Counted from the stretch's first letter, positions 1-8,888 are shown. The stretch is DNA of 14,930 nt from CAG-791 sp000431495 (GCA_052117605.1 JBQKIT010000029.1), one strand, 5' to 3'. The notes: a model not told the origin generated them from the letters alone. Made by a program: numbers and translations.

Positions 1-108
1 AGGGAGCCTTCCTTCGGGGCGGCTCCCGTACATCGGAGCACTGGCTCTGAATATCGGAACCAGTGGCTCTATTTCAACGGAACAGGCGGCTCCGCCGCCA
101 CGGAATAA
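1..108 (+). CDS. C-terminal fragment, possible cell-wall-binding-repeat protein
   Basis: Frame 1 is open from the first base to a TAA at 106-108 (35 codons), so this would be the 3' end of a gene that starts outside the window. The last codons read NQWLYFNGTGGSAATE. This resembles the Trp/aromatic/Gly pattern of choline- or glucan-binding repeats (NQWYYFN..G..AT) in exported Gram-positive proteins. The preceding residues do not show a second repeat unit, and the stretch is rich in inverted repeats, so it could instead be non-coding, structured DNA. It would converge on the transporter gene with 11 bp between stop codons. The assignment rests on a single short motif and is tentative. Confidence 0.3.
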   Translation, partial: REPSFGAAPVHRSTGSEYRNQWLYFNGTGGSAATE

Positions 109-119
109 TCAGCCAGATT

Positions 120-1517
120 CTAATTTATGTCTGATACATCTGTTACTTCATCTGCGACAATTCCTTTTTCTGCTTTCAATTTCTCATTTACATCTTCTAC
201 ATTCATTCTGGAAAGTACAAGCATAATCAATACATCAAAGATCAACGGAAACCAGAGGTACATGAACTGCATCATATCAAGTGCAGACTGTGGCTGAGTT
301 GCATTTGTTCCAACATATCCACTAAACTCAAGCATCCATCCAACAACAGCAGTTCCAATACCTCCACCGATCTTTACGCCGAGCGAAGTGCAAGAGTACA
401 TAGTCCCATCAATTCTCTTTCCCTGCGTAAGATAAGTGTATTCAGAGCACGATGCAATAACTGCATTCATATCTCCCTGCCAGGGTCCCTGTCCCAATGC
501 TGCAAGAGCTGTAAATGCCATCATCAGCGGAATACTGCCCATATATCCGGCAACAACAACAAGAGCTCTACCGATGACTGCTAAGACATAGCCTCTTAAA
601 TTCAGTTTGTACATACCTTTCCACTTACCAACCAGCGTCGGTGTGAATATCAGGGCAATGATCAGCGGAATATTTACTGCCCATGCAAATTGTCCAAACA
701 AATTTTTATTTTTCAGCACCCATGTCATGTAATAAATGCCAGCTCCAATCATGGCACCATATAACTGCTGTAAAATATATGTTACACAAATCATCATGTA
801 ATATTTGTTTTTAACAAGAAGCCTGAATGCCTGTATCATTCCGTACTTTTCATTATCACCCTTTACTTCTCCTGCGTTCAGTTCTTCCTCCGGAAGTTCC
901 TTAACAGAGAGTGCTGAAATCGTATTTACAACGAGACCAATGACTGCATAAATAATGGCAACCATTCTCCATGCCGCAGCATCTCCACCACATTTATCTA
1001 CAAATCCAACTGTAATCGTCTGGATCAGAAGACTTGTTGAAAACGCAAAAATAAAGCGGTAAGATCCCATCTGCACACGTTCTTTGCTGTTCTTTGTGAT
1101 CAGTGATGTGAGTGCTGAGTACGCAATATTGTTTGCTGTATAAAACACACCATTTAACAGTGTATAAGAGATAAAGAACCATGCATATTTAGCAGTCGTT
1201 CCCAAACTAACTGGCACTGCAAAACAGCAAACAAGCGTAATGGCACAACCAATATATCCATATAGCATCCAAGGCTTTGCCTTTCCCATTTTGCTGTGTG
1301 TTTTGTCGATCATTGATCCAAAGAAAATGTCCGTAAAGCCATCAAATAGTTTTGATACAGCAATCAAGGTACCTACGACACCCGCAGCAAGTCCTACTGA
1401 GTCTGTCAGATAGACCATCATAAAAGATGTCAGGAATGCATAGACTACATTACCTGCAATATCGCCTGAACCATATCCAATTTTGTTATACCATTTCAAA
1501 TACTTTTTTTCTTCCAT
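120..1517 (-). CDS. GPH-family (MelB/LacS-type) sugar:cation symporter, probable lactose permease
   Basis: A 465-residue, very hydrophobic protein with about 12 predicted membrane segments, belonging to the glycoside-pentoside-hexuronide:cation symporter family of MFS carriers. The N-terminus has the family signature GYGSGDIAGNVVY. Asp19, Asp59 and Asp63 fall where MelB has its sugar- and cation-site aspartates (D19, D55, D59). The loop after helix 2 carries the conserved DKTHSKMGKAKPW segment. The C-terminal IIA-like domain of streptococcal LacS is absent; the protein ends soon after the last helix. It lies 44 bp downstream of lacZ on the same strand, and AAGGGGAC sits just before its ATG, so it is the second gene of the lac operon. 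From this context the substrate is probably lactose or another beta-galactoside, imported with Na+ or H+. The family is secure; the substrate is inferred. Confidence 0.9.
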   Translation of the reverse strand: MEEKKYLKWYNKIGYGSGDIAGNVVYAFLTSFMMVYLTDSVGLAAGVVGTLIAVSKLFDGFTDIFFGSMIDKTHSKMGKAKPWMLYGYIGCAITLVCCFAVPVSLGTTAKYAWFFISYTLLNGVFYTANNIAYSALTSLITKNSKERVQMGSYRFIFAFSTSLLIQTITVGFVDKCGGDAAAWRMVAIIYAVIGLVVNTISALSVKELPEEELNAGEVKGDNEKYGMIQAFRLLVKNKYYMMICVTYILQQLYGAMIGAGIYYMTWVLKNKNLFGQFAWAVNIPLIIALIFTPTLVGKWKGMYKLNLRGYVLAVIGRALVVVAGYMGSIPLMMAFTALAALGQGPWQGDMNAVIASCSEYTYLTQGKRIDGTMYSCTSLGVKIGGGIGTAVVGWMLEFSGYVGTNATQPQSALDMMQFMYLWFPLIFDVLIMLVLSRMNVEDVNEKLKAEKGIVADEVTDVSDIN

Positions 1518-1561
1518 AGTGTCCCCTTGCTCCTCAGCCTAATCACATTTAGCATTTCAAA

Positions 1562-4500
1562 TTATCCTTTTACATACGGTACCAAGGTAAACTGGAACCG
1601 GAATAATACATCATCAAATCGATATTTATCCAATACAACAGGACCACAACTGTTAGAGCCAATGCCATTTAATGCATAGTCAACGCAAAATACCACACTA
1701 TCTGATTCTGTCAATTCATAATTATGCATTTTCCTCTCAAGTTCTTCCTGTGTATAATAAGAGGCATTGAATGAGAAAGCATTTTCCGCAGATACCACAA
1801 TCCCATATCGACTGTTGTTAAGCTCTACATATTCACAATCATAATGGCTTCCATTTTCCTGCGGACGAATATAATCCTCGTGCAAATCACTTACATTTGC
1901 CCGGTATAAGCCATGGCTCGCAGCCTGGTGCTTATCGCAATAGCTTTCTTGTGGACCCATTCCAAAGTATCTGGCATCTGAAAGTTTTTTATCCAGGAAC
2001 ATTCTCACACCAAATCTTGGCAGATCGGGGAACTCGCCATCTTTTGTTACTGCAATATCTGCATCAATCTTTCCAGTAGCTTCTATTTTCCATGTAATCT
2101 TCACATCAAGAATCTTCTGTACTGTCTCTGCCACAACAGAAGCATGACTTGTAATCTTCACACCATTTTTACCCTGCACAACCGCTGTCGTGTAGGCTCT
2201 TGTATAAGCCTTATCATAGTGTGCTTTCTTCCATTCAGACTTAATGTACATATCATTATCTGTTGGAGCTCTCCAAATATTTAGCTCCATCGGATGGTTC
2301 AGATATTCCCGCCCTGCGAATTTCATCTCTGTAAAGAGTGCTGTACGTTTATCTATGGTATAGGTAAATTCTCGTCCCTTGATGTGAATCTGTGTATCAT
2401 TTTCATTTACCTGTAATTCAGAGTTTATTGCTGTTTTTTGCAGCCATTTCTCCGCAAGTTTACATTTTGCATCGTCTTTACTTACGTCAACTTCATCAAA
2501 TCCGAGAACATGATCTACATCCAACAGTGGCAGTTCTTTTTTCAGGCGGTAAATAAATTTCAAATAACATTTCCCATTCTCTGGCACATTGACCTTCAGG
2601 ATTGCTTTTCCTTCACCATGTGGTGCCGCAGAAACTTCTGAAAGCTTACCTTTATCGATCACAAGACCATCCTGTGTCAGTTCATAACTGATTTTGACAT
2701 AATCTTTCAAGTCATCAAAATCCATATAGTTATGGAACACCAGCCCTCCACTTTCTTTATTATAGGAAATAACTCTTGCTGGCCGATAAACGTTCTTGTA
2801 TTCCAAAAGTCCTGTATGTACTTTTCTGTCCGGATATACCAGTCCATCCATGCAGAAATTACCATCATGGATCTCTTCGCCATGATCACCTCCATAAGCA
2901 TAAATGGTCTTTCCGTTCTCAGCGATTCCATGAGCAATCGCATGGTCACACCATTCCCAGACAAAGCCGCCGCACAATTTATCGTTGTTTTGAATCATCT
3001 GGAAGTAATCTTCAAAATCCCCAGGACCATTTCCCATACTGTGGCAGTACTCTACCAAAAGAAATGGTTTGCTTCCATCTTTGTCCAGATATTCCCGAAT
3101 TTCAGAAAGCGCTGGGTACATCCTGCTGTACACATCCAGATTGCTGTAATCATACGTTTTATCATAATTACGATATCTTGCACTCTCATATTGTGTGATA
3201 CGGTCTGGATCAAATTTCTTTGTCCATTCCAGCGCCTTTTCAAAATTGCAACCATAAGCACTCTCATTCCCCATTGACCACATGACAATACAAAAACGGT
3301 TTTTGTCACGTTCTACCATGAGTTTTACACGATCAACGATTGCTGTTTGCCATACCGGATCATCAGCAATCTTTTCGTTCCATCGCTTAAACCGATTGTA
3401 ATCGGTTTCGTCCTTTCTGTAGATCATAAATGGTCCATGAGCCTCAATATCAGCTTCATCTATCACCATAAATCCATACTTGTCACACATTTCATAAAAA
3501 AATGGTGCATTAGGATAATGACTGGAACGAATCGCATTAAAATTGTGCTGTTTCATTAATATAAGGTCGGTTTTGATCTGTTCCAGACTAATCGTAAATC
3601 CTGTAACCGGATCAGAATCATGACGATTAACACCACGGAATTTAATCTTCTGTCCATTTAAGTAAATGGTCTGATCTTTGATCTCTATCTTTCTTAATGC
3701 AATGTGATCTACAATTACTTCATGCTCTGTTTCAAGAATCAGTTTGTACAGATAGGGATTTTCTGTATTCCAAAGCTCCGGACTTGCAATTTCCAATACA
3801 GATGTTCCGTCTTCGGAAATACTTCCTACTGCTACAACTGCCCCGTTTCTGTCTTCAATCGAAATCTTTACATTTGCCGGAGAGTAGAATTTCATGTCAA
3901 GTTCTACTTTCGCAAGCATACCCTCAATTTTAGTTTTTATATGATAATCGCGGATTGTCTGCTCCGGACGTTTCAAAATGTACACATCCCGGAAAATACC
4001 GCTCATACGGAATTTATCCTGGTCTTCCAGATAGGAGCCATCACACCACTTCATTACCAGCACTGCCACAGTATTCGTTCCATCCTGAAGCAGATCAGTA
4101 ATATCAAACTCGCTGGTCATATGTGAGACCTGGCTGTATCCTACATAAGAACCATTGATCCATACATAAAAGCAACTGTCTACCCCTTCAAAGTTCAAAA
4201 AAGCTTTTGGCGCATTCTCATCTCTGCTGTAATCAAAAGTATGTACATAGGCTCCGCATGGAATATCCTGCGGCACATATGGTGGATCAAACGGAAACGG
4301 ATATCGGATGTTTGTATACTGGTGTGCATCATATCCTGCCATCTGCCATACACTCGGAACCTGAATCTCATCAAAGTTTTCTGTATCATAATCCTTCTCA
4401 AAGAAAGAATCCTGAACGTCATAAATGCTGTTAAAATACCGAAACTTCCAAGTTCCGTTCAATAACTGCATACGATCCGATTTTTCTCTGTGTTCCATCA

Positions 4501-4600
4501 GGTTATCCATTCTTATGGATGCCGGAATATAATAGGCTCTGGCTGGCATTGTGTTTTCGTGCAGTACACTTAAATCCTCATAATAGCGTGGTACAATCAT
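1562..4600 (-). CDS. lacZ: Beta-galactosidase, glycoside hydrolase family 2 (LacZ type)
   Basis: A 1012-residue cytoplasmic enzyme that hydrolyses lactose to glucose and galactose; the length matches E. coli LacZ (1023 residues). Domain order is the GH2 jelly-roll sugar-binding domain (about 45-210), the immunoglobulin-like domain (about 215-310), the TIM barrel (about 312-605), a further Ig-like domain, and the large C-terminal beta-sandwich (about 750-1010). Diagnostic motifs are RGVNRHDSDPVTG (322-334), NFNAIRSSHYPN (353-364), the acid/base glutamate E446 in WSMGNES, the nucleophile E517 in LLVEYCHSMGNG, and GGFVWEWCDH. NIWRAPTDND and RPQENGSHYDCEY mark the C-terminal domain. There is no signal peptide. 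The start is supported by a very strong GAAGGAGGGGG sequence (minus-strand complement of 4604-4614) a few bases upstream. It is the first gene of the operon with the symporter, divergent from an AraC-family regulator. Confidence 0.97.
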   Translation of the reverse strand: MIVPRYYEDLSVLHENTMPARAYYIPASIRMDNLMEHREKSDRMQLLNGTWKFRYFNSIYDVQDSFFEKDYDTENFDEIQVPSVWQMAGYDAHQYTNIRYPFPFDPPYVPQDIPCGAYVHTFDYSRDENAPKAFLNFEGVDSCFYVWINGSYVGYSQVSHMTSEFDITDLLQDGTNTVAVLVMKWCDGSYLEDQDKFRMSGIFRDVYILKRPEQTIRDYHIKTKIEGMLAKVELDMKFYSPANVKISIEDRNGAVVAVGSISEDGTSVLEIASPELWNTENPYLYKLILETEHEVIVDHIALRKIEIKDQTIYLNGQKIKFRGVNRHDSDPVTGFTISLEQIKTDLILMKQHNFNAIRSSHYPNAPFFYEMCDKYGFMVIDEADIEAHGPFMIYRKDETDYNRFKRWNEKIADDPVWQTAIVDRVKLMVERDKNRFCIVMWSMGNESAYGCNFEKALEWTKKFDPDRITQYESARYRNYDKTYDYSNLDVYSRMYPALSEIREYLDKDGSKPFLLVEYCHSMGNGPGDFEDYFQMIQNNDKLCGGFVWEWCDHAIAHGIAENGKTIYAYGGDHGEEIHDGNFCMDGLVYPDRKVHTGLLEYKNVYRPARVISYNKESGGLVFHNYMDFDDLKDYVKISYELTQDGLVIDKGKLSEVSAAPHGEGKAILKVNVPENGKCYLKFIYRLKKELPLLDVDHVLGFDEVDVSKDDAKCKLAEKWLQKTAINSELQVNENDTQIHIKGREFTYTIDKRTALFTEMKFAGREYLNHPMELNIWRAPTDNDMYIKSEWKKAHYDKAYTRAYTTAVVQGKNGVKITSHASVVAETVQKILDVKITWKIEATGKIDADIAVTKDGEFPDLPRFGVRMFLDKKLSDARYFGMGPQESYCDKHQAASHGLYRANVSDLHEDYIRPQENGSHYDCEYVELNNSRYGIVVSAENAFSFNASYYTQEELERKMHNYELTESDSVVFCVDYALNGIGSNSCGPVVLDKYRFDDVLFRFQFTLVPYVKG

Positions 4601-4668
4601 AATCCCCCTCCTTCAATATATACTTTTTTGTCCTTTGTGCCTCTACATCAAGCCCTATCTTTTATTTC

Positions 4669-4743
4669 TATGTCTACGTTTCTTTGTTTGTCTGGATATA
4701 GCTTATTCTGACCTGCAAAATATGTCTATGAATCAGATTAGAC
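4669..4743. promoter_or_regulatory. Candidate AraC-family operator sites between lacZ and its regulator
   Basis: The 8-mer TATGTCTA occurs at 4669-4676 and again at 4721-4728, 52 bp apart, or about five helical turns, which would put both on one face of the DNA. The second copy is also the left arm of a spaced inverted repeat, GTCTA (4724-4728) with TAGAC (4739-4743). That repeat overlaps the proposed regulator -35 box and the proposed lacZ -35 box. Direct repeats with helical phasing are typical of AraC-family binding sites. An 8-mer repeat in a short AT-rich region can arise by chance. Confidence 0.3.
4700..4728 (-). promoter_or_regulatory. Candidate lacZ promoter
   Basis: On the minus strand TAGACA (complement of 4723-4728; 5 of 6 to the -35 consensus) is followed after 17 bp by TAAGCT (complement of 4700-4705; 3 of 6 to the -10 consensus). 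The poor -10 fits a promoter needing an activator such as the adjacent AraC-type protein, but that is inference. Transcription would start about 90 bp before the lacZ ATG. Confidence 0.25.
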
Positions 4744-4767
4744 AAAACATGCACTAAATGATACATT
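4739..4767 (+). promoter_or_regulatory. Predicted sigma-70-type promoter of the AraC-family regulator
   Basis: TAGACA at 4739-4744 (5 of 6 to TTGACA) and TACATT at 4762-4767 (4 of 6 to TATAAT) are separated by exactly 17 bp. This predicts a start near 4774 and a leader of about 23 nt containing the AGGAAAGAGG ribosome binding site at 4778-4787. The GTCTA/TAGAC inverted repeat overlaps the -35 box, a position that would suit autoregulation. Confidence 0.45.
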
Positions 4768-4796
4768 AATTAAAGATAGGAAAGAGGTTCTGCTCT

Positions 4797-5663
4797 ATGT
4801 ATATGAACACTGGTTATTTGAACCACTCACATATGGATTTCAAAGACAAAAGTCACCCACTGGTTGTAGGAAGCTGTGGTTCTTATCGTCTGTCCAAGCA
4901 TTCCAAACTTCCTACCTATCGTCCAAGGGGACGTCTGGATTATCAGATCATATATATCACTGCTGGTTATGGGCATTTTCATTTTGATAATGTGGATAAT
5001 GAAACAATTGTTCCAGCCGGCAGCATTGTACTGTACCGGCCAAAAGAACTCCAAAAATATGAATATTATGACGCAGAAGTATACTGGATTCATTTCACAG
5101 GGAACAATGTAAAAAATATCTTACGTCAATATGGATTCTCGGATAAGGAACGTGTCTTTCAAGTTGGTACATCTAATGAATATGAACAAATTTTTAAACG
5201 CATTATTGTAGAGCTTCAACGCTGTCAGGATAATTACGAGGAATTGCTTGTCCTTTTGCTTCGCCAACTTCTGATTAGTTTCCACCGAGAGCTGACCAGA
5301 GATCACATCTTAAAGAATGAATATCTTGATCATGAGATGGATAACGCTGTTACCTTTTTCAGCGAAAACTATAATCAGGATATCAATATTGACGACTATG
5401 CTTCCTCACGAGGCATGAGTGTTAGCTGGTTTATTCGAAATTTCAAAAAATACACTGGTTCCACACCAATGCAATTCATTGTTGGAATCCGAATAACCAA
5501 TGCCCAAATGTTACTTGAAACAACAACTTATTCCATCAATGAAATTTCTAAGATTGTCGGATATGATAATCAGCTTTATTTCAGCCGACTTTTCCACAAG
5601 CTGAAAGGATATTCTCCCAGAGAATATCGTAAGATAAGAAATAAGTTCATAAACAGCAAGTAA
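4797..5663 (+). CDS. AraC-family transcriptional regulator of the adjacent lac operon
   Basis: A 288-residue protein with an N-terminal cupin-like ligand-binding domain and a C-terminal double helix-turn-helix. The sensor half (about 20-115) has the pattern seen in sugar-responsive members: LDYQIIYITAGYG, then PAGSIVLYRPKE, then YDAEVYWIHFTG. The DNA-binding half (about 180-285) begins with a helix like INIDDYASSRGMSVSWFIRNFKKYTG and ends with the family hallmark GYDNQLYFSRLFHKLKGYSPREYRK. The first ATG was chosen because AGAGG (4783-4787) is 9 nt away; a second ATG two codons later is less well spaced. It is divergent from lacZ with 196 bp between starts, the classic layout for a local galactoside-responsive activator. 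The effector is inferred, not visible. Confidence 0.93.
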   Translation: MYMNTGYLNHSHMDFKDKSHPLVVGSCGSYRLSKHSKLPTYRPRGRLDYQIIYITAGYGHFHFDNVDNETIVPAGSIVLYRPKELQKYEYYDAEVYWIHFTGNNVKNILRQYGFSDKERVFQVGTSNEYEQIFKRIIVELQRCQDNYEELLVLLLRQLLISFHRELTRDHILKNEYLDHEMDNAVTFFSENYNQDINIDDYASSRGMSVSWFIRNFKKYTGSTPMQFIVGIRITNAQMLLETTTYSINEISKIVGYDNQLYFSRLFHKLKGYSPREYRKIRNKFINSK

Positions 5664-5759
5664 TGTGCCTTTCGAAATGCTTCTCAGATCGCCATACTTG
5701 AAAAGCTCAGTTTACTCTTTTGAGGTTTGAATGGAAAATATAATTATCTCTTTTTTCAC

Positions 5760-5803
5760 GAAAAAAGCCTCAGAAATGTCAATCTCTTAACATTTCTGAG
5801 GCT
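5760..5803 (-). terminator. Rho-independent terminator of the surface-protein gene
   Basis: A perfect 14-bp stem (AGCCTCAGAAATGT at 5766-5779 with its complement at 5790-5803) encloses a 10-nt loop. Read on the minus strand it is followed directly by a run of six T. It lies about 107 bp beyond the stop codon of the gene ending at 5910. On the plus strand there is no T-run after the stem, so it is not a good terminator for the AraC-family gene, for which no separate one was seen in 5664-5760. Confidence 0.88.
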
Positions 5804-5909
5804 CATGAAGCAAAGCTCCAGCCATATTCAAAACAGTTATTTGATTACAAGAAGCTTGCGTGCCCGATTAATTTCCCTCTGGCGTGAAAATCAGAAACTC
5901 GGTTCCGGT

Positions 5910-8888
5910 TCAGAAGAGCCTTCTTCTGATGAAAAGCCCAACGAATCCTGCACCGGTAATCAGGGAGAGCAGTCCGTACAATGCCATGTTGCTGCCATCT
6001 CCCGTTGCAATTCCTGCGGCTGTCGTTGTAACTGTTCTGTAAGTATTCGTTACATTGATGGCCATCGCATTGTCTGCCGTTACCGGTTCTGAAATCTCGG
6101 TATTGTAACCGCTGACCTCATCCTCACTCAGGGAATATACAATCGCCTTGCCATTTGCGTCATTTATCGGCTGCGCGCCAAAAGTATACTGCCAGTTTGT
6201 ATCTGCTGTTGCCTGTGTCGTTCCAACTTCCACGCCGTTCGCAAACAGATGAAGCGTGATCGAAGAGGGACGTGTGCCTGCGGCATCGTTGTTGTCATTC
6301 CAGGTCTTGATTCCGCCGACCAGCATCGTCGGAACAGCAGCCGCGGTGTTGGAGAACTTCACGTTCATTTCCGCAGATTCCAATGTAAATTTCACATGCG
6401 TTGGATCCAGTGTGTATCCATCCGGTGCCTTTGTCTCCGTAAAGTAATAGGAACCGTACAGCATGTTACATACCGTGATTCCGCCGTTCGGATCTGTCGT
6501 ATAGGATCCGACATACTCTCCGTTATCCTTATAAAGTGAAAATTCAGCTCCCTGGAGTTTTGCTCCCGTCTGTCCATCCACCTTATAGAGGTGAACGGTT
6601 CCGTAACTCGCAGGCGTTGTTTCAGGCGTAGATTCAGGAGCGGTGCCCGGCGCAGGCTCAGGCATGGTTCCGGGTGTCGGCTCCGGTGTCGTTTCCGATG
6701 CCGGTTTCCACTGTGCATAAACCGTCATATTTTCTTTCACATCGGTTTCAGCCGTGAAAACATCTCCGGTACCATCTGGACTGGTGTTCCAACCGGTAAA
6801 CTTATAATTACTGCGGGTAGGCTCAACAGTCGGCAGATCGAAGTGATTTACAGCACCGACAACCTTGTCCTGCACCATGGTACGAGGGTCGGCCTCGGTA
6901 TCGCCGCCGTTCTTATCGAAGATGACGCGGATACCATTGGCCACTTGCCACATATAGTAATCGTTCGAGCCGTCGGCATCAGCCATGCGTTTAAGGAACC
7001 ATGCATCTGCTAAAGCATCGGCATTGCCCAATACAAACACATCCTGTGCGGGGGAATCGGTGTTTTTCTTGGAAAGAATGTAGTTGTCACCAAGTGCAGG
7101 CTTTTTCAGAGTCTGCCAATCAGCGGGGTTCACCGTGTTGACCGTGGTGGTGCCGGTGGAAAGGCCCTTGATTTGTACAGGAATTGTACCGGTATCGTAG
7201 TTTTCACCGTCTGCCACTACTGGCAGGCGCAGCTCACCGTTATGAGCCGTATAGTTGTTCTGAAGTAAGGCCCAACCCATGAAAGCCATCACACCGTCGT
7301 TGGTTACAGCGCCCTTCAGATTACTTGTTCCGTGGTTAATCAGGTGGCCTTTTGAACCGATCTGTGTGGTTCCGCTGACAAAAATATCGTTATAATTGGC
7401 GGTCTGGCTGTGCTGTTGTTCCCAGGTTCCATTGATGACGGTATTTCCCCAAATCCAGACCTGACCGTTATCCGTTGTCAGGCTGCTGCCTTCCTCTACC
7501 AACAAGCCGGCATTGCTGGTCATAATATGGGCAGTCACTGCGGAATTGTTTGTGATATTGACTTGCGACATTCCCTTGATGAACGGAATGGTTGCCTCAC
7601 AGGCATAGACATTGGCAACCGGGAATTCGGTCGAGTAGGAGCTAGCCTGTGTTCCGCGGATACCGGTGCGGATTTTCGGCTTTCCGGTGACATTAATGGA
7701 AGACCCCGCCGGTACAGTTTCCTGATCGGTAGCCATCACAAGGCCCACATCACCGCCGTTTACCGTTACAGTTACAGGACCGTTGGCAGTAGCCGGGACG
7801 CCTCTTTCCCACAGACCGAAAATATAGCCCTCATCATATTCAGTATCATACTCGCTGTTTTTCAGCTCAACATCGGTTGCATTTACTGTAATAGAGCCCT
7901 GGACAACGGAATCACTTGCACCGAAAATGTTCTGTACATGAGAGCCGTGGGCATTGATCGTAATATTGCCGCCTACGTTACCGCGCAAGGCTCCGTAGAT
8001 TTCCGGCAGATCATACGAGTCGGGCGTAGTTCCTTTGTCCCATGCCCATGTATTTTCGTAGGTGTCGATCGTAATGTTGCCGCCTACCGTATAATTGCCC
8101 ACGGCACCGGGATAGAGAGCAAAGCTATTGCCTGCGCCAATAATCGGCCAGTTGCTACCTAACCGCAGAACCTGATCGGTATTCTCATAAGCAGGATTAC
8201 CTGCAATGATATGCAAATTACCGCGAATGATGGATTTATCGACCGGTTCCTCCGTACCGACAATGCCCGCTACACTGCCTGCACGAACATCCAGAGTAAC
8301 ATCCCCCTTCATTTCGCAGCCGTATGTGCCTTCAATTGCAGGAGACGCGGTATCGGCACTATTTTTGTTGTCATAAATCAGCGTAGCATTGCCGCCGACA
8401 TAGACATCGGGCACATTCCTGCCATCGCCGCTGCTGCCGTCGCCCTTCATGCAGCCGGGGTTCAGATGGTTGCCGCTCTGCATTTTAATGTCGCCCGTGA
8501 TCTCCAGATAGGTATCACCTTCCACTGAGCCCTGATAAGAGCCACCGATCACATCGTGCAGGCCACTGCTAGAGCTGGGATTGATATAGCCAGTGGCAGC
8601 GATCTCCACATGAGTACTGGACACAGTAGTTTGATATCCACCACCATAGAGTGTCTCAGACAAATGGATCTGACCATTTTCAGTAAAAATGGTTTTATAT
8701 CCATTACAGAACAGCCTGCCCCCCGTTACATTTACGTTATCAAAGGTACAGGCACCTCTCAGAATGCCACGAGAAATGAAGGAAAGCCTTTTTATTTCAC
8801 CGTCTTCGCTCTTTACGGTGATGTGCTTACCCCCCCACACCAAACGATGTGACATAGGGACTTTCAGGTGTGCGGGGAGCCGATACAT
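5910..8888 (-). CDS. Main body of a frameshifted wall-anchored beta-helix surface protein
   Basis: A 992-codon frame holding most of a secreted surface protein; its true N-terminus is in the other frame at 8827-9339. Residues from about 21 (KHITVKSEDGE) onward are the authentic continuation; the first 20 codons are an out-of-frame reading. About 21-550 is a beta-helix-like region with recurrent rungs such as VYVGGNATL, YTVGGNITID, NVGGNITIN and MKGDVTLDV. About 652-728 is an InlB/Flg_new repeat (VIFDKNGGD... YKFTGWNTSPDGTG... MTVYAQW). About 730-760 is a Pro/Thr/Glu linker, 762-848 a SpaA-like prealbumin fold (LYKVDGQTGAKLQGAEFSLY, ETKAPDGYTL), and 855-950 a Cna-B domain. The C-terminus is ATGDGSN, a hydrophobic helix and an RRR tail, like a sortase signal but lacking a clear LPxTG. 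The role is probably adhesion; the ligand is unknown. Translation needs a frame change at the poly-G tract. Confidence 0.8.
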   Translation of the reverse strand: MYRLPAHLKVPMSHRLVWGGKHITVKSEDGEIKRLSFISRGILRGACTFDNVNVTGGRLFCNGYKTIFTENGQIHLSETLYGGGYQTTVSSTHVEIAATGYINPSSSSGLHDVIGGSYQGSVEGDTYLEITGDIKMQSGNHLNPGCMKGDGSSGDGRNVPDVYVGGNATLIYDNKNSADTASPAIEGTYGCEMKGDVTLDVRAGSVAGIVGTEEPVDKSIIRGNLHIIAGNPAYENTDQVLRLGSNWPIIGAGNSFALYPGAVGNYTVGGNITIDTYENTWAWDKGTTPDSYDLPEIYGALRGNVGGNITINAHGSHVQNIFGASDSVVQGSITVNATDVELKNSEYDTEYDEGYIFGLWERGVPATANGPVTVTVNGGDVGLVMATDQETVPAGSSINVTGKPKIRTGIRGTQASSYSTEFPVANVYACEATIPFIKGMSQVNITNNSAVTAHIMTSNAGLLVEEGSSLTTDNGQVWIWGNTVINGTWEQQHSQTANYNDIFVSGTTQIGSKGHLINHGTSNLKGAVTNDGVMAFMGWALLQNNYTAHNGELRLPVVADGENYDTGTIPVQIKGLSTGTTTVNTVNPADWQTLKKPALGDNYILSKKNTDSPAQDVFVLGNADALADAWFLKRMADADGSNDYYMWQVANGIRVIFDKNGGDTEADPRTMVQDKVVGAVNHFDLPTVEPTRSNYKFTGWNTSPDGTGDVFTAETDVKENMTVYAQWKPASETTPEPTPGTMPEPAPGTAPESTPETTPASYGTVHLYKVDGQTGAKLQGAEFSLYKDNGEYVGSYTTDPNGGITVCNMLYGSYYFTETKAPDGYTLDPTHVKFTLESAEMNVKFSNTAAAVPTMLVGGIKTWNDNNDAAGTRPSSITLHLFANGVEVGTTQATADTNWQYTFGAQPINDANGKAIVYSLSEDEVSGYNTEISEPVTADNAMAINVTNTYRTVTTTAAGIATGDGSNMALYGLLSLITGAGFVGLFIRRRLF

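Noticed and set aside
5664..5909. Possible extra small gene between the AraC-family regulator and the surface-protein gene
   Set aside because: No frame with a start and ribosome binding site was convincing; the stretch is explained by a terminator and untranslated sequence.
7410..8162. A 250-codon open frame on the plus strand inside the surface-protein gene
   Set aside because: Antisense to the beta-helix region; its apparent repeats are just the complement of the beta-helix rungs.
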